From Pseudomonas maioricensis (lineage in GTDB: Bacteria; Pseudomonadota; Gammaproteobacteria; Pseudomonadales; Pseudomonadaceae): a DNA stretch of 64,000 nucleotides. The notes under the pieces are model-generated. The model made no database searches. It was not told the DNA's origin and saw only the letters and a program-made list of their open reading frames with translations. The position numbers and the translations under genes are program-made. Shown piece by piece: positions 21,778-31,593 of the stretch. Position 1 is the first letter of the stretch; every line of letters starts with the position of its first letter. The DNA lies in assembly GCF_022790535.1 (NCBI RefSeq), contig NZ_LOHG01000008.1, forward strand, positions 111,697-175,696. Reading direction: 5' to 3'.

Positions 21778-24008
21778 TGAATGCGCCTGACGAAACCGGC
21801 GCGGGCCCGCGACTGATGCCCGCAGCTGTAGACATGGATGCATTGATCCGTGCTGAACACCGTGATCCCTTCTCGATACTGGGTCCCCATGGCGATGGGG
21901 CCAATGGTCAGATCATTCGTGCTTACCTGCCCGATGCGCTGAGCGTAACGGTGTTGGCGCGCGAAGGAGGACATGAGCTGGGCGCGCTGGAAATGAGCGC
22001 AGTCCCAGGTTTCTTTATTGGGCGTTTTGCTCAGGTTCAACCTTATCTGTTGAAGATAAACTGGGCCGGTGGCGAGCAAATCACCGAAGACCCCTACAGT
22101 TTTGGCCCGCTGCTGGGCGAGATGGACCTCTACCTGTTTGCCGAAGGTAACCATCGCGATCTGAGCAGTTGCCTGGGTGCCCAATTGACCACCGTGGAAG
22201 GTATTCAGGGGGTGCGCTTTGCTGTCTGGGCACCCAATGCCCGACGCGTCTCGGTGGTTGGTAGTTTCAATAATTGGGATGGACGTCGTCATCCGATGCG
22301 CCTGCGCCATCCTACCGGAGTCTGGGAAGTGTTCGTCCCGCGCCTGCAGCCAGGTGAGCTGTACAAGTTCGAGATTCTGGGCGCGCACGGGATTCTGCCG
22401 CTCAAGTCCGACCCGATGGCATTGGCGACGACGTTGCCACCGGACACCGCGTCGAAAGTCTCTGCTCCGCTGCAATTTGAATGGCACGACAACGATTGGC
22501 TGCAATCGCGCGGTGATCGTCATGCGGCCAATGCGCCGCTGTCGATCTATGAGCTGCATGCTGGCTCATGGCAGATGGAACAGAACGATGAAGGGCAGTG
22601 GCGTCAGTACAACTGGCGTGAGCTGGCTGATCGTTTGATCCCTTATGTGAAAGAACTGGGGTTCACCCATATCGAGCTGATGCCGATCATGGAACACCCG
22701 TTTGGCGGATCGTGGGGCTATCAGCTTCTCGCCCAATTCGCACCGACTGCACGTTATGGTTCACCGGAAGATTTCGCCGCGTTCGTCAACGCGTGCCACC
22801 AGGCAGAAATCGGCGTGATTCTGGACTGGGTGCCTGCGCACTTTCCTACCGATACCCACGGACTGGCACAGTTCGATGGCACCGCCCTGTACGAATACGC
22901 CAACCCCCAGGAAGGCTTTCATCAGGACTGGGACACGTTGATCTACAACCTCGGGCGCACCGAAGTACACGGTTTCATGCTGGCTTCGGCTCTGCACTGG
23001 CTCAAGCATTACCATATCGACGGCCTGCGAGTGGACGCTGTGGCATCGATGCTTTATCGCGATTATTCGCGGAAAGCCGGTGAGTGGGTGCCCAACCGTT
23101 TTGGTGGTCGTGAGAACCTTGAGGCAATCGACTTTTTGCGCCACCTCAACGATGTCGTCGCTCTGGAAGCGCCGGGTACACTGGTGATCGCCGAAGAGTC
23201 TACCGCCTGGCCTGGCGTCAGCCAGAGCACGCAACAGGGAGGTCTGGGCTTTGCTTATAAGTGGAACATGGGCTGGATGCACGACACGCTGCACTACATG
23301 CAGCAGGACCCGGTGCATCGGGCGCACCATCACGGCGAGCTGAGTTTCGGTCTGATGTACGCCTGGTCCGAAAAATTCATCCTGCCGATTTCTCACGACG
23401 AAGTGGTTCATGGCAAGCATTCGCTGATCGACAAAATGCCCGGTGATCGCTGGCAGAAGTTTGCCAACTTGCGGGCTTATCTGACGTTCATGTGGACTCA
23501 TCCCGGCAAGAAACTATTGTTCATGGGCTGTGAGTTTGGGCAATGGCGTGAATGGAACCATGATGAGCAACTGGACTGGTACCTGTTGCAATACGCCGAG
23601 CACATCGGAGTGAAAAAACTGGTGAGCGACCTTAACCGGGTCTATCGCGAAGAAAAAGCACTGCACGAGCGCGACACCGAGCCGATGGGCTTCCAGTGGC
23701 TGATCGGCGACGACGCCGCCAACAGCGTGTTCGCCTACATGCGCTGGAGTAAGGAGGGCGAACCTTTGCTGGTGGTTGCCAACCTCACGCCGGTACCGCG
23801 CGAGGCTTATCGCGTGGGTGTGCCTTATGGCGGTAACTGGGTCGAGTTGCTTAACAGCGACGCAGAAATGTACGCAGGTTCAAACCTGGGCAATGGCGGC
23901 GGTGTGCATGCTGACGAGATCAAGAGCCATGGTCAGCCTGTATCTCTGTCGTTGAACCTGCCACCGCTGGCGGTGTTGATTCTCAAGCCGAGGGCGAGTG
24001 AGGGCTAA
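21777..24008 (+). CDS. glgB: 1,4-alpha-glucan branching enzyme (GlgB)
   Basis: Introduces alpha-1,6 branches into the glucan made by GlgE. At 743 aa it carries the long N-terminal extension (two CBM48-like modules), the GH13 barrel and a C-terminal beta domain. The nucleophile is Asp420 ([10 protein letters not shown]) and the acid/base Glu473 ([10 protein letters not shown]); the 53-residue spacing equals that of E. coli GlgB. ATG 21777 overlaps the treS stop and has GGAGA 6 nt upstream; an in-frame TTG one codon earlier is less likely. Last gene of the operon. Confidence 0.95.
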
Positions 24009-24039
24009 TCGCTTAATCTGAAAAACCGCGCTGCATTTA

Positions 24040-24104
24040 TCGCGGGCAAGCACCGCTCCCATAGATGGACCTCGATCACCTGTGGGAGCGGTGCTTGCCC
24101 GCGA
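24040..24104. repeat. REPIN (GAGCGGTGCTTGCCCGCGA type)
   Basis: Inverted arms at 24040-24061 and about 24081-24104 downstream of glgB. Variant of the element at 9925-10017, with GGTGC instead of GAGGC in the arm. Confidence 0.85.
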
Positions 24105-24198
24105 ATCAGTCGATGCAGTATTTTCAGATACTCAGCGTTATCTTTCGTCGCCGCGTCGGAATGCGACCGGATCAGGCCTCACTTCAACAGACCTGTAA

Positions 24199-24957
24199 TT
24201 ACAGATGCACTTCAACCGCTAAGGGAAGGTGGTCCGAGAGGTGCGTCCACGGCTTGTTACCCAGAATTCGCGGTTCATGGCTGGTGGCGTTACGCAGGTA
24301 AACCCGGTCCAGACGCAGCATCGGGAAGCGCGCAGGATAGGATTTGGCGAGCGCGCCGTGATGGCGCTCGAACACCTCGTGTAAATACTCACAACGGGCC
24401 AGGCGTTTGTTGCCGCGCAACTGCCAGTCGTTAAAATCCCCCGCGATGATTACCGGTGCATGGCTGGGCAGAGAGTCCAGCAGCTTGCAGAGTAAATCCA
24501 GTTGTAGCTGACGATGACTTTCCAGCAGGCTCAGGTGTACGCAGATGGCGTGGACTTCATCATGGCCAGGCACTTGTAGAACACAATGCAGCAGGCCGCG
24601 ACGCTCGGGTCCGGTGATCGAAATATCCAGATTACGATGTTGCAGAATCGGGTATTTGGACAGTATCGCGTTGCCGTGGTGACCGTCGGGATATACCGCA
24701 TTGCGACCGTAGGCGAAGTCACTCCACATACTGTCGGCGAGAAATTCGTAGTGAGAGGTTTCCGGCCAGTCAGCGTGTCGGGACGCGTGCCGTTCATGGC
24801 TGCCCAATACTTCCTGAAGGAAGACCAGGTCGGCGCTGGTGCTGCGAACGGCCTCGCGCAGCTCGGGCAAAATGAAACGGCGATTGAGCGCGGTAAAGCC
24901 TTTGTGGGTATTCACCGTCAGCACGCGCAAGCGATGAATATCAGGGATATCACTCAT
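24199..24957 (-). CDS. endonuclease/exonuclease/phosphatase-family protein
   Basis: 252-aa protein of the EEP (DNase I-like/exonuclease III) fold. Motifs visible: LTVNTHKG near the N-terminus, the metal-binding Glu in VFLQEV, GDFNDW, and the C-terminal SDHLPLAVEV histidine. The substrate could be DNA, phospholipid or phosphoinositide-like molecules. In Pseudomonas this gene often lies beside a cardiolipin-synthase/trehalose cluster. The start chosen is ATG 24957 (MSDIPDIHRL); the frame extends to 24999 with another ATG. Confidence 0.85.
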   Translation of the reverse strand: MSDIPDIHRLRVLTVNTHKGFTALNRRFILPELREAVRSTSADLVFLQEVLGSHERHASRHADWPETSHYEFLADSMWSDFAYGRNAVYPDGHHGNAILSKYPILQHRNLDISITGPERRGLLHCVLQVPGHDEVHAICVHLSLLESHRQLQLDLLCKLLDSLPSHAPVIIAGDFNDWQLRGNKRLARCEYLHEVFERHHGALAKSYPARFPMLRLDRVYLRNATSHEPRILGNKPWTHLSDHLPLAVEVHL

Positions 24958-25062
24958 GTCCACTACGTCGGCATTAACGCCAGCTGGATCAGGGGGCACG
25001 CGGATGCTCCTATAAACGGGTATGTAGATCGGACTGGCACGTGATGCACCAGTTCATCTTTT

Positions 25063-26274
25063 TTATGCCCCGCTGACCTGGGCCTTCGCACGGCGAGACA
25101 GCAGCACCGTGAGGCCCAGTCCGCCAATCGACAGCAGCGAAGCAAAGAAGAAAATCCACGAATAGCCCAACCCCAATGCGATTGCGCCCATGATGGGTCC
25201 GGCAATCGCCAGCGCCAGATCGAAGAACACTGCGTAAGCACTCAAGCCAGCACTGCGACTACTGGACGGCACTTGCTTGATCGCTTCGACACCCAGCGCT
25301 GGATACACCAGTGACAATCCAAGGCCAGTCAGGCCCGCGCCGGTGAGTGCAAAGGCGGTATTGGGCGAAATCCACAGCAACACCAGCCCCAGCGTTTCCA
25401 CTGCCATGCACAGAATGGCTGAGGTAAAGCCGCCCAGCCGATTGATCGCGCCGATGAACAAAAGCCGTGCGGCAATAAAACATACGCCAAAGACACTCAG
25501 GCACCAGGCTGCACCTTCCCAGCCGCGGCTGACGTAGAACAGGGTGATGAAGGTGGTCATGGTTCCGTAGCCGATCGACGCGAGGGTCAGGCTCAGGCCG
25601 TAAGGTGCAATGCGCCCAAACACCGACCAGAAGGGCAGGCGCTCGCCCTTGATCACCGGCGGTGCCGTTTGTTTACGGATGACCAGCAATGACAGGGAGG
25701 CCATCACCGTCAGCGCGATACCCAGGGTGAAGAAGCCCAGCTCATGACTCATCAGGTAGCCCAGCGGCGCGCCGATGGCGATTGCACCGTAGGAGGCGAT
25801 ACCGTTCCAGGAAATCGCCCGGGCCGTGTGCTCCGGTCCCACCTTGCCGATGCACCAACTGATGCTGCCCACGCCGATCAGGCCTTGCGAGACGCCCAGG
25901 AACAGCCGGGAAACGATGAGGATGGTCAGGCTGACTTCGGGCAGGTGTTCGAGCAGCGCTGCGGCCAGGGTCAACACGCCGCTGATCGCGATACCGGACA
26001 TTCCGTACACCACGGCGAGCTTGGTGCCGATGGTGTCGCAGATCTTGCCTGCCGTTGGGCGGCTGAGCAGGGTGGCCAGGTATTGGGAGCCGATCACAAG
26101 GCCCGCGACTACTGCGCTGAAGCCTAGCTGGTCATGCACATAACCGGGCAACACCGCGATTGGCAAGCCGATACAGAGGAAGGCAACGAAGGTGTAGAAA
26201 ACCACGGAAACGATCTGCAGGGTGATCGTCATGGAGCTGGGCTGTGCAACGGGCGGCGGGGTGGCAACAGACAT
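25063..26274 (-). CDS. MFS transporter (YhhS-like)
   Basis: About 403 aa with twelve predicted TM helices. A Pro/Ser/Thr-rich N-tail comes first. The loop 2-3 signature SRPTAGKICDTIGTK is the MFS motif A. Similar to the YhhS/YfcJ group of putative arabinose or drug exporters; the substrate is unknown. ATG 26274 follows AAAGAG. Divergent from the lactonase-like gene across a 173-nt interval that contains an inverted repeat. Confidence 0.85.
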   Translation of the reverse strand: MSVATPPPVAQPSSMTITLQIVSVVFYTFVAFLCIGLPIAVLPGYVHDQLGFSAVVAGLVIGSQYLATLLSRPTAGKICDTIGTKLAVVYGMSGIAISGVLTLAAALLEHLPEVSLTILIVSRLFLGVSQGLIGVGSISWCIGKVGPEHTARAISWNGIASYGAIAIGAPLGYLMSHELGFFTLGIALTVMASLSLLVIRKQTAPPVIKGERLPFWSVFGRIAPYGLSLTLASIGYGTMTTFITLFYVSRGWEGAAWCLSVFGVCFIAARLLFIGAINRLGGFTSAILCMAVETLGLVLLWISPNTAFALTGAGLTGLGLSLVYPALGVEAIKQVPSSSRSAGLSAYAVFFDLALAIAGPIMGAIALGLGYSWIFFFASLLSIGGLGLTVLLSRRAKAQVSGA

Positions 26275-26399
26275 GGGGCTCTTTCGCTGGCAGGCGGTAG
26301 GGAGTGGCCACATCATGGCCTTGCACGCAAACAAATGAAAGCATGCTAACGATGTAAAGGCGCAACAATTTATAAAACAGTAATTGCTGGAATTCTCAG

Positions 26400-26422
26400 G
26401 TGGTCATAGGATGACTGACCAC
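26400..26422. promoter_or_regulatory. inverted repeat, possible operator between divergent genes
   Basis: GTGGTCA at 26400-26406 and TGACCAC at 26416-26422, 9 nt apart, 26 nt before the GTG start of the lactonase-like gene. The half-site spacing fits a dimeric regulator. No regulator gene is adjacent. Confidence 0.4.
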
Positions 26423-26447
26423 AATCATAAAAACAAAGGATCCTCCT

Positions 26448-27575
26448 GTGAGCAAACCTCTTCTCCTGGCTGCGGCCGTTGTCTACGGATTAAGCATGAA
26501 CGCCAGCGCCTCGACTTTCGCTTACATTTCCAGCCCGGTTGACGGACTGATTTCCCAGTACAGCCTAGATGAAGCGAGCGGTAAGCTGAGTCTGGTGGAG
26601 CAGACCAAAGCGGGGGATATGGTTAACCCGATGGCGATCAGCCCTGACGGTAAAGTTCTTTATGCCGCGTTGCGGGTCAAACCCTTCCAGGTCCTGGGCT
26701 TCAGCATTGATGCCAAAAGCGGGCACTTGACTGAGCTGTCCCGAGGCCCGCTGGCCGAGAGCCTCGCTTACCTGTCTACTGACCGCAGCGGTCGCTTTTT
26801 GATGGGCGCGTCTTACGGTGCTGACGCCATCACGGTTCAGGCTATTGATGCGGCGAAGAAGCCTGACGACAAAATCCAGACCTACAAAACCGGTCCGCAT
26901 GCGCACTCTGTACGCACCGACCCGAGCAACCGTTTTGCCTACGCCGGTAATCTCGGTGCCGACCACGTGCTGCAGTATCGGCTGGACGACAAGACCGGAG
27001 CGCTGACGCCAATCGGCAGTGGTTTCGTCAGCGTGCCTGCCAAAACCGGGCCACGGCATTTGGCGTTTTCCAGTGATGGCAAGTTTCTGTTTGTCGACGG
27101 CGAGATGAGCGGCACTGTCACAGCGTTCTCGATTGACGACAAAACCGGTGCGTTGACGCAAGTCGCACAAGCCAGCGGTATTCCCGAACGTCTGAAGCTG
27201 GCCCACGGCGAAGTGCGTGATGCGAGCAACAACGATTTGAAAGACGATCCGACGCCGCGCATCTGGGCGGCTGACCTGCGTTTGTCGCCAGACGGCAAGT
27301 TGCTGTTCATGACTGAACGCACCACCAGTTCGGTATCAGCATTCGCTGTCAATGGCGCAACCGGTGCGCTGACCTTCCTTGATAACTACCCGGTGGAAGA
27401 GAAGCAGCCACGCAACATCGCCTTCTCGCCCAATGGTAAATGGCTATTGGTGACCGGTGAGAAAGCCGAAAAGGTGGGTGTTTACGGGGTGGGCGACAAG
27501 GGCGCACTGAAACGTGTCAGTGAAGCCGAGTCCGGCAAGGGCGCGTTGTGGATTGAGGTGTTGCAGCTCAAGTAA
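26448..27575 (+). CDS. exported lactonase-family beta-propeller protein
   Basis: 375-aa protein with an N-terminal signal peptide ending near ASAS (residues 19-22), so probably periplasmic. The mature part is a seven-bladed propeller of the 6-phosphogluconolactonase/YncE type, with repeated (S)PDGK and DDKTGALT blade motifs. A periplasmic location makes a true pentose-phosphate role unlikely; the substrate is unknown. The GTG start follows AAAGGA. Own terminator downstream. Confidence 0.85.
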   Translation: MSKPLLLAAAVVYGLSMNASASTFAYISSPVDGLISQYSLDEASGKLSLVEQTKAGDMVNPMAISPDGKVLYAALRVKPFQVLGFSIDAKSGHLTELSRGPLAESLAYLSTDRSGRFLMGASYGADAITVQAIDAAKKPDDKIQTYKTGPHAHSVRTDPSNRFAYAGNLGADHVLQYRLDDKTGALTPIGSGFVSVPAKTGPRHLAFSSDGKFLFVDGEMSGTVTAFSIDDKTGALTQVAQASGIPERLKLAHGEVRDASNNDLKDDPTPRIWAADLRLSPDGKLLFMTERTTSSVSAFAVNGATGALTFLDNYPVEEKQPRNIAFSPNGKWLLVTGEKAEKVGVYGVGDKGALKRVSEAESGKGALWIEVLQLK

Positions 27576-27591
27576 TGCTTGTCTGGAAATG

Positions 27592-27624
27592 AAAAAAGCC
27601 CGGTCAGATTGACCGGGCTTTTTC
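27592..27624 (+). terminator. intrinsic terminator
   Basis: 10-bp stem AGCCCGGTCA / TGACCGGGCT (27597-27606 and 27610-27619) followed by TTTTT, with A-rich DNA on the left arm, so it may work in both directions. Confidence 0.9.
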
Positions 27625-27677
27625 GTTTTGAGGCTTTTATAACCTGAATGCAGTCCTTTGAATGGGAATGCACTTCC

Positions 27678-27749
27678 TGTAGGAGCTGCCGCAGGCTGCG
27701 AAGCATTTAGCCTGATAGATCGCCATCGCAGCCTTCGGCAGCTCCTACA
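27678..27749. repeat. REPIN
   Basis: Inverted arms TGTAGGAGCTGCCGCAGGCT... (27678-27702) and its partner 27726-27749, between the convergent lactonase-like gene and ybiT. Last REP-type repeat before the prophage; none occurs to the right of 29358. Confidence 0.85.
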
Positions 27750-27758
27750 AGGCCTCTA

Positions 27759-29345
27759 TCAGAACACCACACCCTGGCTACGCAGGTAGTCATCGTAGGT
27801 GCCGCTGAAGTCGGTTACGCCGTCCGGGGTCAGCTCGATGATTCGAGTGGCCAGCGAGGACACGAACTCACGGTCGTGGCTGACAAAGATCAGCGTGCCC
27901 GGGTAGTTTTCCAGCGCCAGGTTCAGCGCTTCAATGGATTCCATGTCCAGGTGGTTGGTCGGTTCGTCCATGATCAGTACGTTCGGCTTTTGCAGGATCA
28001 GCTTGCCGAACAACATCCGGCCTTGCTCACCACCGGAAATCACCTTCACCGACTTCTGGATCTCGTCGTTGGAGAACAGCATCCGGCCTAGGGTGCCACG
28101 GATCATCTGCTCGCCTTGAGTCCACTGACCCATCCAGTCGAACAGCGTGACGTCGTTTTCGAAGTCGTGGGCGTGATCCTGAGCGTAGTAACCCAGCTCC
28201 GCAGCGTCGGTCCACTTGATGCTACCGGCGTCCGGGGTCAATTCGTTGACCAGGGTGCGCAGGAGGGTGGTTTTGCCGATACCGTTCGGGCCAATGATCG
28301 CAACGCGCTCGCCGGCTTCAACCTGGAAGCTGAAGTCCTTGAACAGCGGCTTGCCGTCGAAGCCTTTGGCCATGCGCTCGACGATGACCGCCTGACGGTG
28401 CAGCTTTTTAGTCTGCTCGAAGCGGATGAACGGGCTGACACGGCTCGAAGGCTTGACTTCAGCCAGCTGGATCTTGTCGATTGCCTTGGCGCGGGACGTG
28501 GCCTGTTTGGCTTTCGAGGCGTTGGCCGAGAAGCGGCTGACGAACGATTGCAGCTCGGTAATCTGCGCTTTCTTCTTGGCGTTGTCCGACAGCAGTTGCT
28601 CGCGGGACTGGGTCGCCACGGTCATGTACTCGTCGTAGTTGCCCGGGAACAGGCGCAGCTCGCCGTAATCCAGGTCAGCCATGTGGGTGCACACGCTGTT
28701 CAGGAAGTGACGGTCGTGAGAGATGATGATCATCAGGCTGTTACGCTGGGTCAGGATGTTTTCCAGCCAGCGAATGGTGTTGATGTCCAGGTGGTTGGTC
28801 GGTTCGTCGAGCAACAGTACTTCAGGATCGGAGAACAACGCCTGCGCCAGCAATACACGCAGTTTCCAGCCTGGTGACACTTCGCTCATCGGGCCATTGT
28901 GTTGCTCGATGCCGATACCCAGACCCAGCAGCAACTCACCAGCGCGGGATTCGGCGGTGTAACCGTCCATCTCTGCGAATTCGGTTTCCAGCTCGGCGAC
29001 AGCCATGCCGTCTTCTTCGGTCATTTCCGGCATCGAGTAGATGCGGTCACGCTCCGCCTTGACCTTCCACAGCTCTTCGTGACCCATGATCACGGTATCG
29101 ATCACGGTGAATTCTTCGTAGGCGAACTGATCCTGGCGCAGTTTACCCAGACGAACGTTCGGTTCGAGCATCACTTGCCCACCGGAAGGCTCCAGATCAC
29201 CGCCCAGGATCTTCATGAAGGTGGATTTACCGCAGCCGTTGGCGCCGATCAGGCCGTAACGGTTACCGGCACCAAACTTGACCGAGACGTTCTCGAACAA
29301 GGGCTTGGCGCCGAACTGCATGGTGATATTCGCTGTGGAGATCAA
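27759..29345 (-). CDS. ybiT: ABC-F family ATPase YbiT
   Basis: Ribosome-associated ATPase of the ABC-F class, thought to resolve stalled translation; soluble, no TM segments. 528 aa with two nucleotide-binding domains: Walker A GANGCGKS and GPNGIGKT, signature VSPGWKLR and ISGGEQGR, Walker [12 protein letters not shown] and [11 protein letters not shown], separated by the charged linker. The start is a TTG at 29345 preceded by AAAGGTAAGG. The prophage integrase ends 12 nt upstream of this start codon on the same strand, so the native promoter has been displaced. Confidence 0.93.
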   Translation of the reverse strand: MISTANITMQFGAKPLFENVSVKFGAGNRYGLIGANGCGKSTFMKILGGDLEPSGGQVMLEPNVRLGKLRQDQFAYEEFTVIDTVIMGHEELWKVKAERDRIYSMPEMTEEDGMAVAELETEFAEMDGYTAESRAGELLLGLGIGIEQHNGPMSEVSPGWKLRVLLAQALFSDPEVLLLDEPTNHLDINTIRWLENILTQRNSLMIIISHDRHFLNSVCTHMADLDYGELRLFPGNYDEYMTVATQSREQLLSDNAKKKAQITELQSFVSRFSANASKAKQATSRAKAIDKIQLAEVKPSSRVSPFIRFEQTKKLHRQAVIVERMAKGFDGKPLFKDFSFQVEAGERVAIIGPNGIGKTTLLRTLVNELTPDAGSIKWTDAAELGYYAQDHAHDFENDVTLFDWMGQWTQGEQMIRGTLGRMLFSNDEIQKSVKVISGGEQGRMLFGKLILQKPNVLIMDEPTNHLDMESIEALNLALENYPGTLIFVSHDREFVSSLATRIIELTPDGVTDFSGTYDDYLRSQGVVF

Positions 29346-29360
29346 TTACCTTACCTTTCA
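29346..29360. other. left prophage-host junction (attL region)
   Basis: The ybiT start (29345) and the integrase stop (29358-29360) are separated by 12 nt that hold the ybiT ribosome binding site. REP repeats and host genes stop here and phage genes begin. attL must lie at or very near this point, possibly within the first codons of ybiT. The core cannot be defined because the right end is outside the window. Confidence 0.6.
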
Positions 29361-30560
29361 ATTAGTTACGCGGCTCTGGTTTGTGCCTTGGACCAACTCT
29401 GGACCAATATTAAGCTTTTCCATCTCACCCCAATCGCCACTTGAGCTAAGCCAGCGCGCATATGTCGAGAGCAGCATCTGGACTGAGTGTCCGAGCTGTT
29501 GGGCGATAAAAGAGGGATTCATTCCAGACATTATGCATATTGTCGCATAAGTGTGACGACAGTTGTAAGGCGGCCGGTGTCGCACCCCTAACTTGACCAG
29601 AGTCGGAATCCACTGCTTGTGAAGGTCGGAGGTCTGCCGGATGTGCACAGTGTTCTTGGACGGCGGGAAGCAGTACGGAAAGTCCTTGAGCTTGCCTTTC
29701 CCCTGTTTTCTCCGGTCCAGATAGGATTGCGCAAAGCGAAGGGCGTGAATTGCCCGATCGTTAAGCAGCACGTAGCGGTTTTTTCGTGTCTTTGTGCGCT
29801 CCTTGATCTCGCCACGAACGATCACCCTACATACGCGTGCCTGGCGTTTTTCGAAATCAATCTCGTCCCAGCGCAGCGCAATGACTTCCTGCAGTCGCAT
29901 GCCGGTAAAAAAGGCAAACTCGAAGAACGCCGCATAGATGTGGCTCGGCCAATGCTCGGCAGCGTACAAGCAGGCGATGATCTTGTTGGCCTCTTCAATT
30001 GTTAGTGGGTCAGGATTAGGTGCCTTCCGCTTTGGCATGTCCAGAAGCTCAGCCGGATTTTTGTCCAGTAGATCCTCGCGAACGGCGTCATCCAAAATGG
30101 TTTTAAGTTTGGTTATCGCGTTCCGCTTCACTCCTTGCGAGAACCAATCAATTTTGCCGATGACGCGCCTGAGCATCATGGTGGTGATGGTGCTGACCGG
30201 AGTGAGCACCAAGTGCGGCATCCAGTACAGATTCATGGTGCCTACATAGTTGCTGCGTGCACCTTCCTCGATCTCTCTCCCATCGAGCCAGAGCTGGACA
30301 TACTCGCCGAACAGAACCGTCGCATCGGCAGCGATTGCCGAGTCAGGAAACAGCTCGGCGTATTTTTGGTCCGTCATCAGGCCGTGCTTAATCAGGCCGA
30401 CTACTTGATCTCTAAAACGGGTGGCAGCCTGGATCCCCGCTTTCGTGGGGGGATACGTGAGCGTTTCGGAGCAGCGCTTACCGTTCCAACTGAACCGGAA
30501 ACGGAATGTCTCCCCCCTGAGATCAAGCCCGGCGGGGAGACCCACAGACTTTCTAGCCAT
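29358..30560 (-). CDS. int: tyrosine-recombinase integrase
   Basis: Site-specific recombinase for integration and excision, 400 aa. The N-terminal ~75 residues form an arm-binding domain, followed by a core-binding domain. The catalytic domain contains Arg in TGMRLQEVIALRW, the box with YNCRHTYAT (Tyr replaces the usual first His, as in several phage integrases), the QQLGHS histidine, and the nucleophile Tyr in STYARW. ATG 30560 follows AGGAG. The gene directly abuts ybiT, which is the usual arrangement of int next to its attachment site. The 5' 186 nt overlap the excisionase gene. Confidence 0.95.
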   Translation of the reverse strand: MARKSVGLPAGLDLRGETFRFRFSWNGKRCSETLTYPPTKAGIQAATRFRDQVVGLIKHGLMTDQKYAELFPDSAIAADATVLFGEYVQLWLDGREIEEGARSNYVGTMNLYWMPHLVLTPVSTITTMMLRRVIGKIDWFSQGVKRNAITKLKTILDDAVREDLLDKNPAELLDMPKRKAPNPDPLTIEEANKIIACLYAAEHWPSHIYAAFFEFAFFTGMRLQEVIALRWDEIDFEKRQARVCRVIVRGEIKERTKTRKNRYVLLNDRAIHALRFAQSYLDRRKQGKGKLKDFPYCFPPSKNTVHIRQTSDLHKQWIPTLVKLGVRHRPPYNCRHTYATICIMSGMNPSFIAQQLGHSVQMLLSTYARWLSSSGDWGEMEKLNIGPELVQGTNQSRVTN

Positions 30561-30745
30561 TCGTCATATCTCCTGACGCTGTAAATAATGTGATTTCCGA
30601 TCTTGTTCCAGACGCCGTTGGGTATTTGCCCGCGGCCACGCCTTGCTTGGAGCGCCTTAACGGTCGTGCCGAGCCGATCGGCCATTTGCTTCTCGGTCAA
30701 TTTGTCCGGTTCTGGTAAGTCCGTGATTTTCTGTAGGGCGGCCAT
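30401..30745 (-). CDS. excisionase-like DNA-binding protein
   Basis: 114 aa from ATG 30745 (GAGGACG site upstream). The central LTEKQMADRLGTTVKALQARRGRGQIPNG stretch is a winged-helix/MerR-like DNA-binding segment, followed by a YDEWLESLW segment. It lies immediately upstream of int and overlaps its first 160 nt in another frame, as lambda xis overlaps int. The Arg/Pro-rich C-terminal 40 residues are encoded entirely inside int and may be dispensable. Likely directs excision. Confidence 0.75.
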   Translation of the reverse strand: MAALQKITDLPEPDKLTEKQMADRLGTTVKALQARRGRGQIPNGVWNKIGNHIIYSVRRYDEWLESLWVSPPGLISGGRHSVSGSVGTVSAAPKRSRIPPRKRGSRLPPVLEIK

Positions 30746-30797
30746 GATCGCGTCCTCGGTTGGTCTGGAGGCGTAATGCTCCGGGCGGCAGAAGGGG

Positions 30798-31295
30798 TTA
30801 GGCGGATATCTTGCTGAGCGCTTCGTCGGCAACCTTCATCGCCGCCTGGGCGTCGTTCACATAGGCCGGATCGAATCCGCCGCACAGGTGAATGGTTGCC
30901 TGGCAGGCCCGCAGGTTCTTGCGGGTGAGCTTCAAGGCTGCGACCAGCTCCTCGCACAGCGCACGTTCTTCGCGTCCGATATCCCAGAAGCGCTGGCCCC
31001 AGTGTCCGGCCGGGGGAGGGTTGGTGTTCTGCACGCCCAAGGCCATCGCGCCAACCGTTGCGTCAAGCAGGTCACGCTTATAGGCGTTATCACCATCGAT
31101 GCTCAGGCCGTTGCGGCGCAGCGCGTCTAGCGCGTTGTTCAGGTTCGCCTCGGGCGACGGCAATACCAGGTCGAAATCGGCCTTGCCCGGCCGGAGAGCG
31201 ATGAGAAACATCTGGCAGTCGAGCGGCAGGTGCAACGCGACATCGGAGATCGCTTCAATAGCTGCTTCTCGCAGCAGGTGTTTTTGATCGGCCAT
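30798..31295 (-). CDS. phage protein of unknown function
   Basis: 165 aa, start ATG 31295 with a GGAGAATTCTT site; the longer frame to 31319 is not needed. Predicted soluble and helical, with a C-terminal half rich in Ala, Leu and charged residues. No recognised domain. It lies 52 nt upstream of the excisionase start in the leftward operon. Confidence 0.65.
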   Translation of the reverse strand: MADQKHLLREAAIEAISDVALHLPLDCQMFLIALRPGKADFDLVLPSPEANLNNALDALRRNGLSIDGDNAYKRDLLDATVGAMALGVQNTNPPPAGHWGQRFWDIGREERALCEELVAALKLTRKNLRACQATIHLCGGFDPAYVNDAQAAMKVADEALSKISA

Positions 31296-31593
31296 AAGAA
31301 TTCTCCGCCCGCCGATCACCGGCAGGCTTGAAGTAGGGGGAGGGGTTAGATGTCGTTTATCGCGCAGGCATGCGCTATTTGCATGCGTAAAGCTTGTCGA
31401 GTGTGAATATCGATTAGTGCACGCTTGCGTAACCTTTCAGTCCAAATGTCAGTTTCTTTTAGAAAGCGATTTCTGGACGATCTTGTGTGTACTCGAGCGA
31501 TGGTGGCGATACGTCTGCGAAATGTCTCATTGGGTGTACCTCGGTGATGGAGGTCTATGGTTTCGCACCTAAACTGTCGGTTTCCCGACTAAA
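31296..31593. other. 298-nt interval without a convincing gene
   Basis: Between two leftward phage genes. On the minus strand a 23-codon frame starting MRHFADVSPP has a good GAGG site, and an overlapping frame of about 70 codons runs through the region without a start codon. This looks like a decayed gene. No promoter or repeat stands out. Confidence 0.35.

Noticed and set aside
29346..29420. tRNA gene 3' end as integration site
   Set aside because: No tRNA-like sequence or cloverleaf at the left junction; the site is the ybiT 5' region instead.
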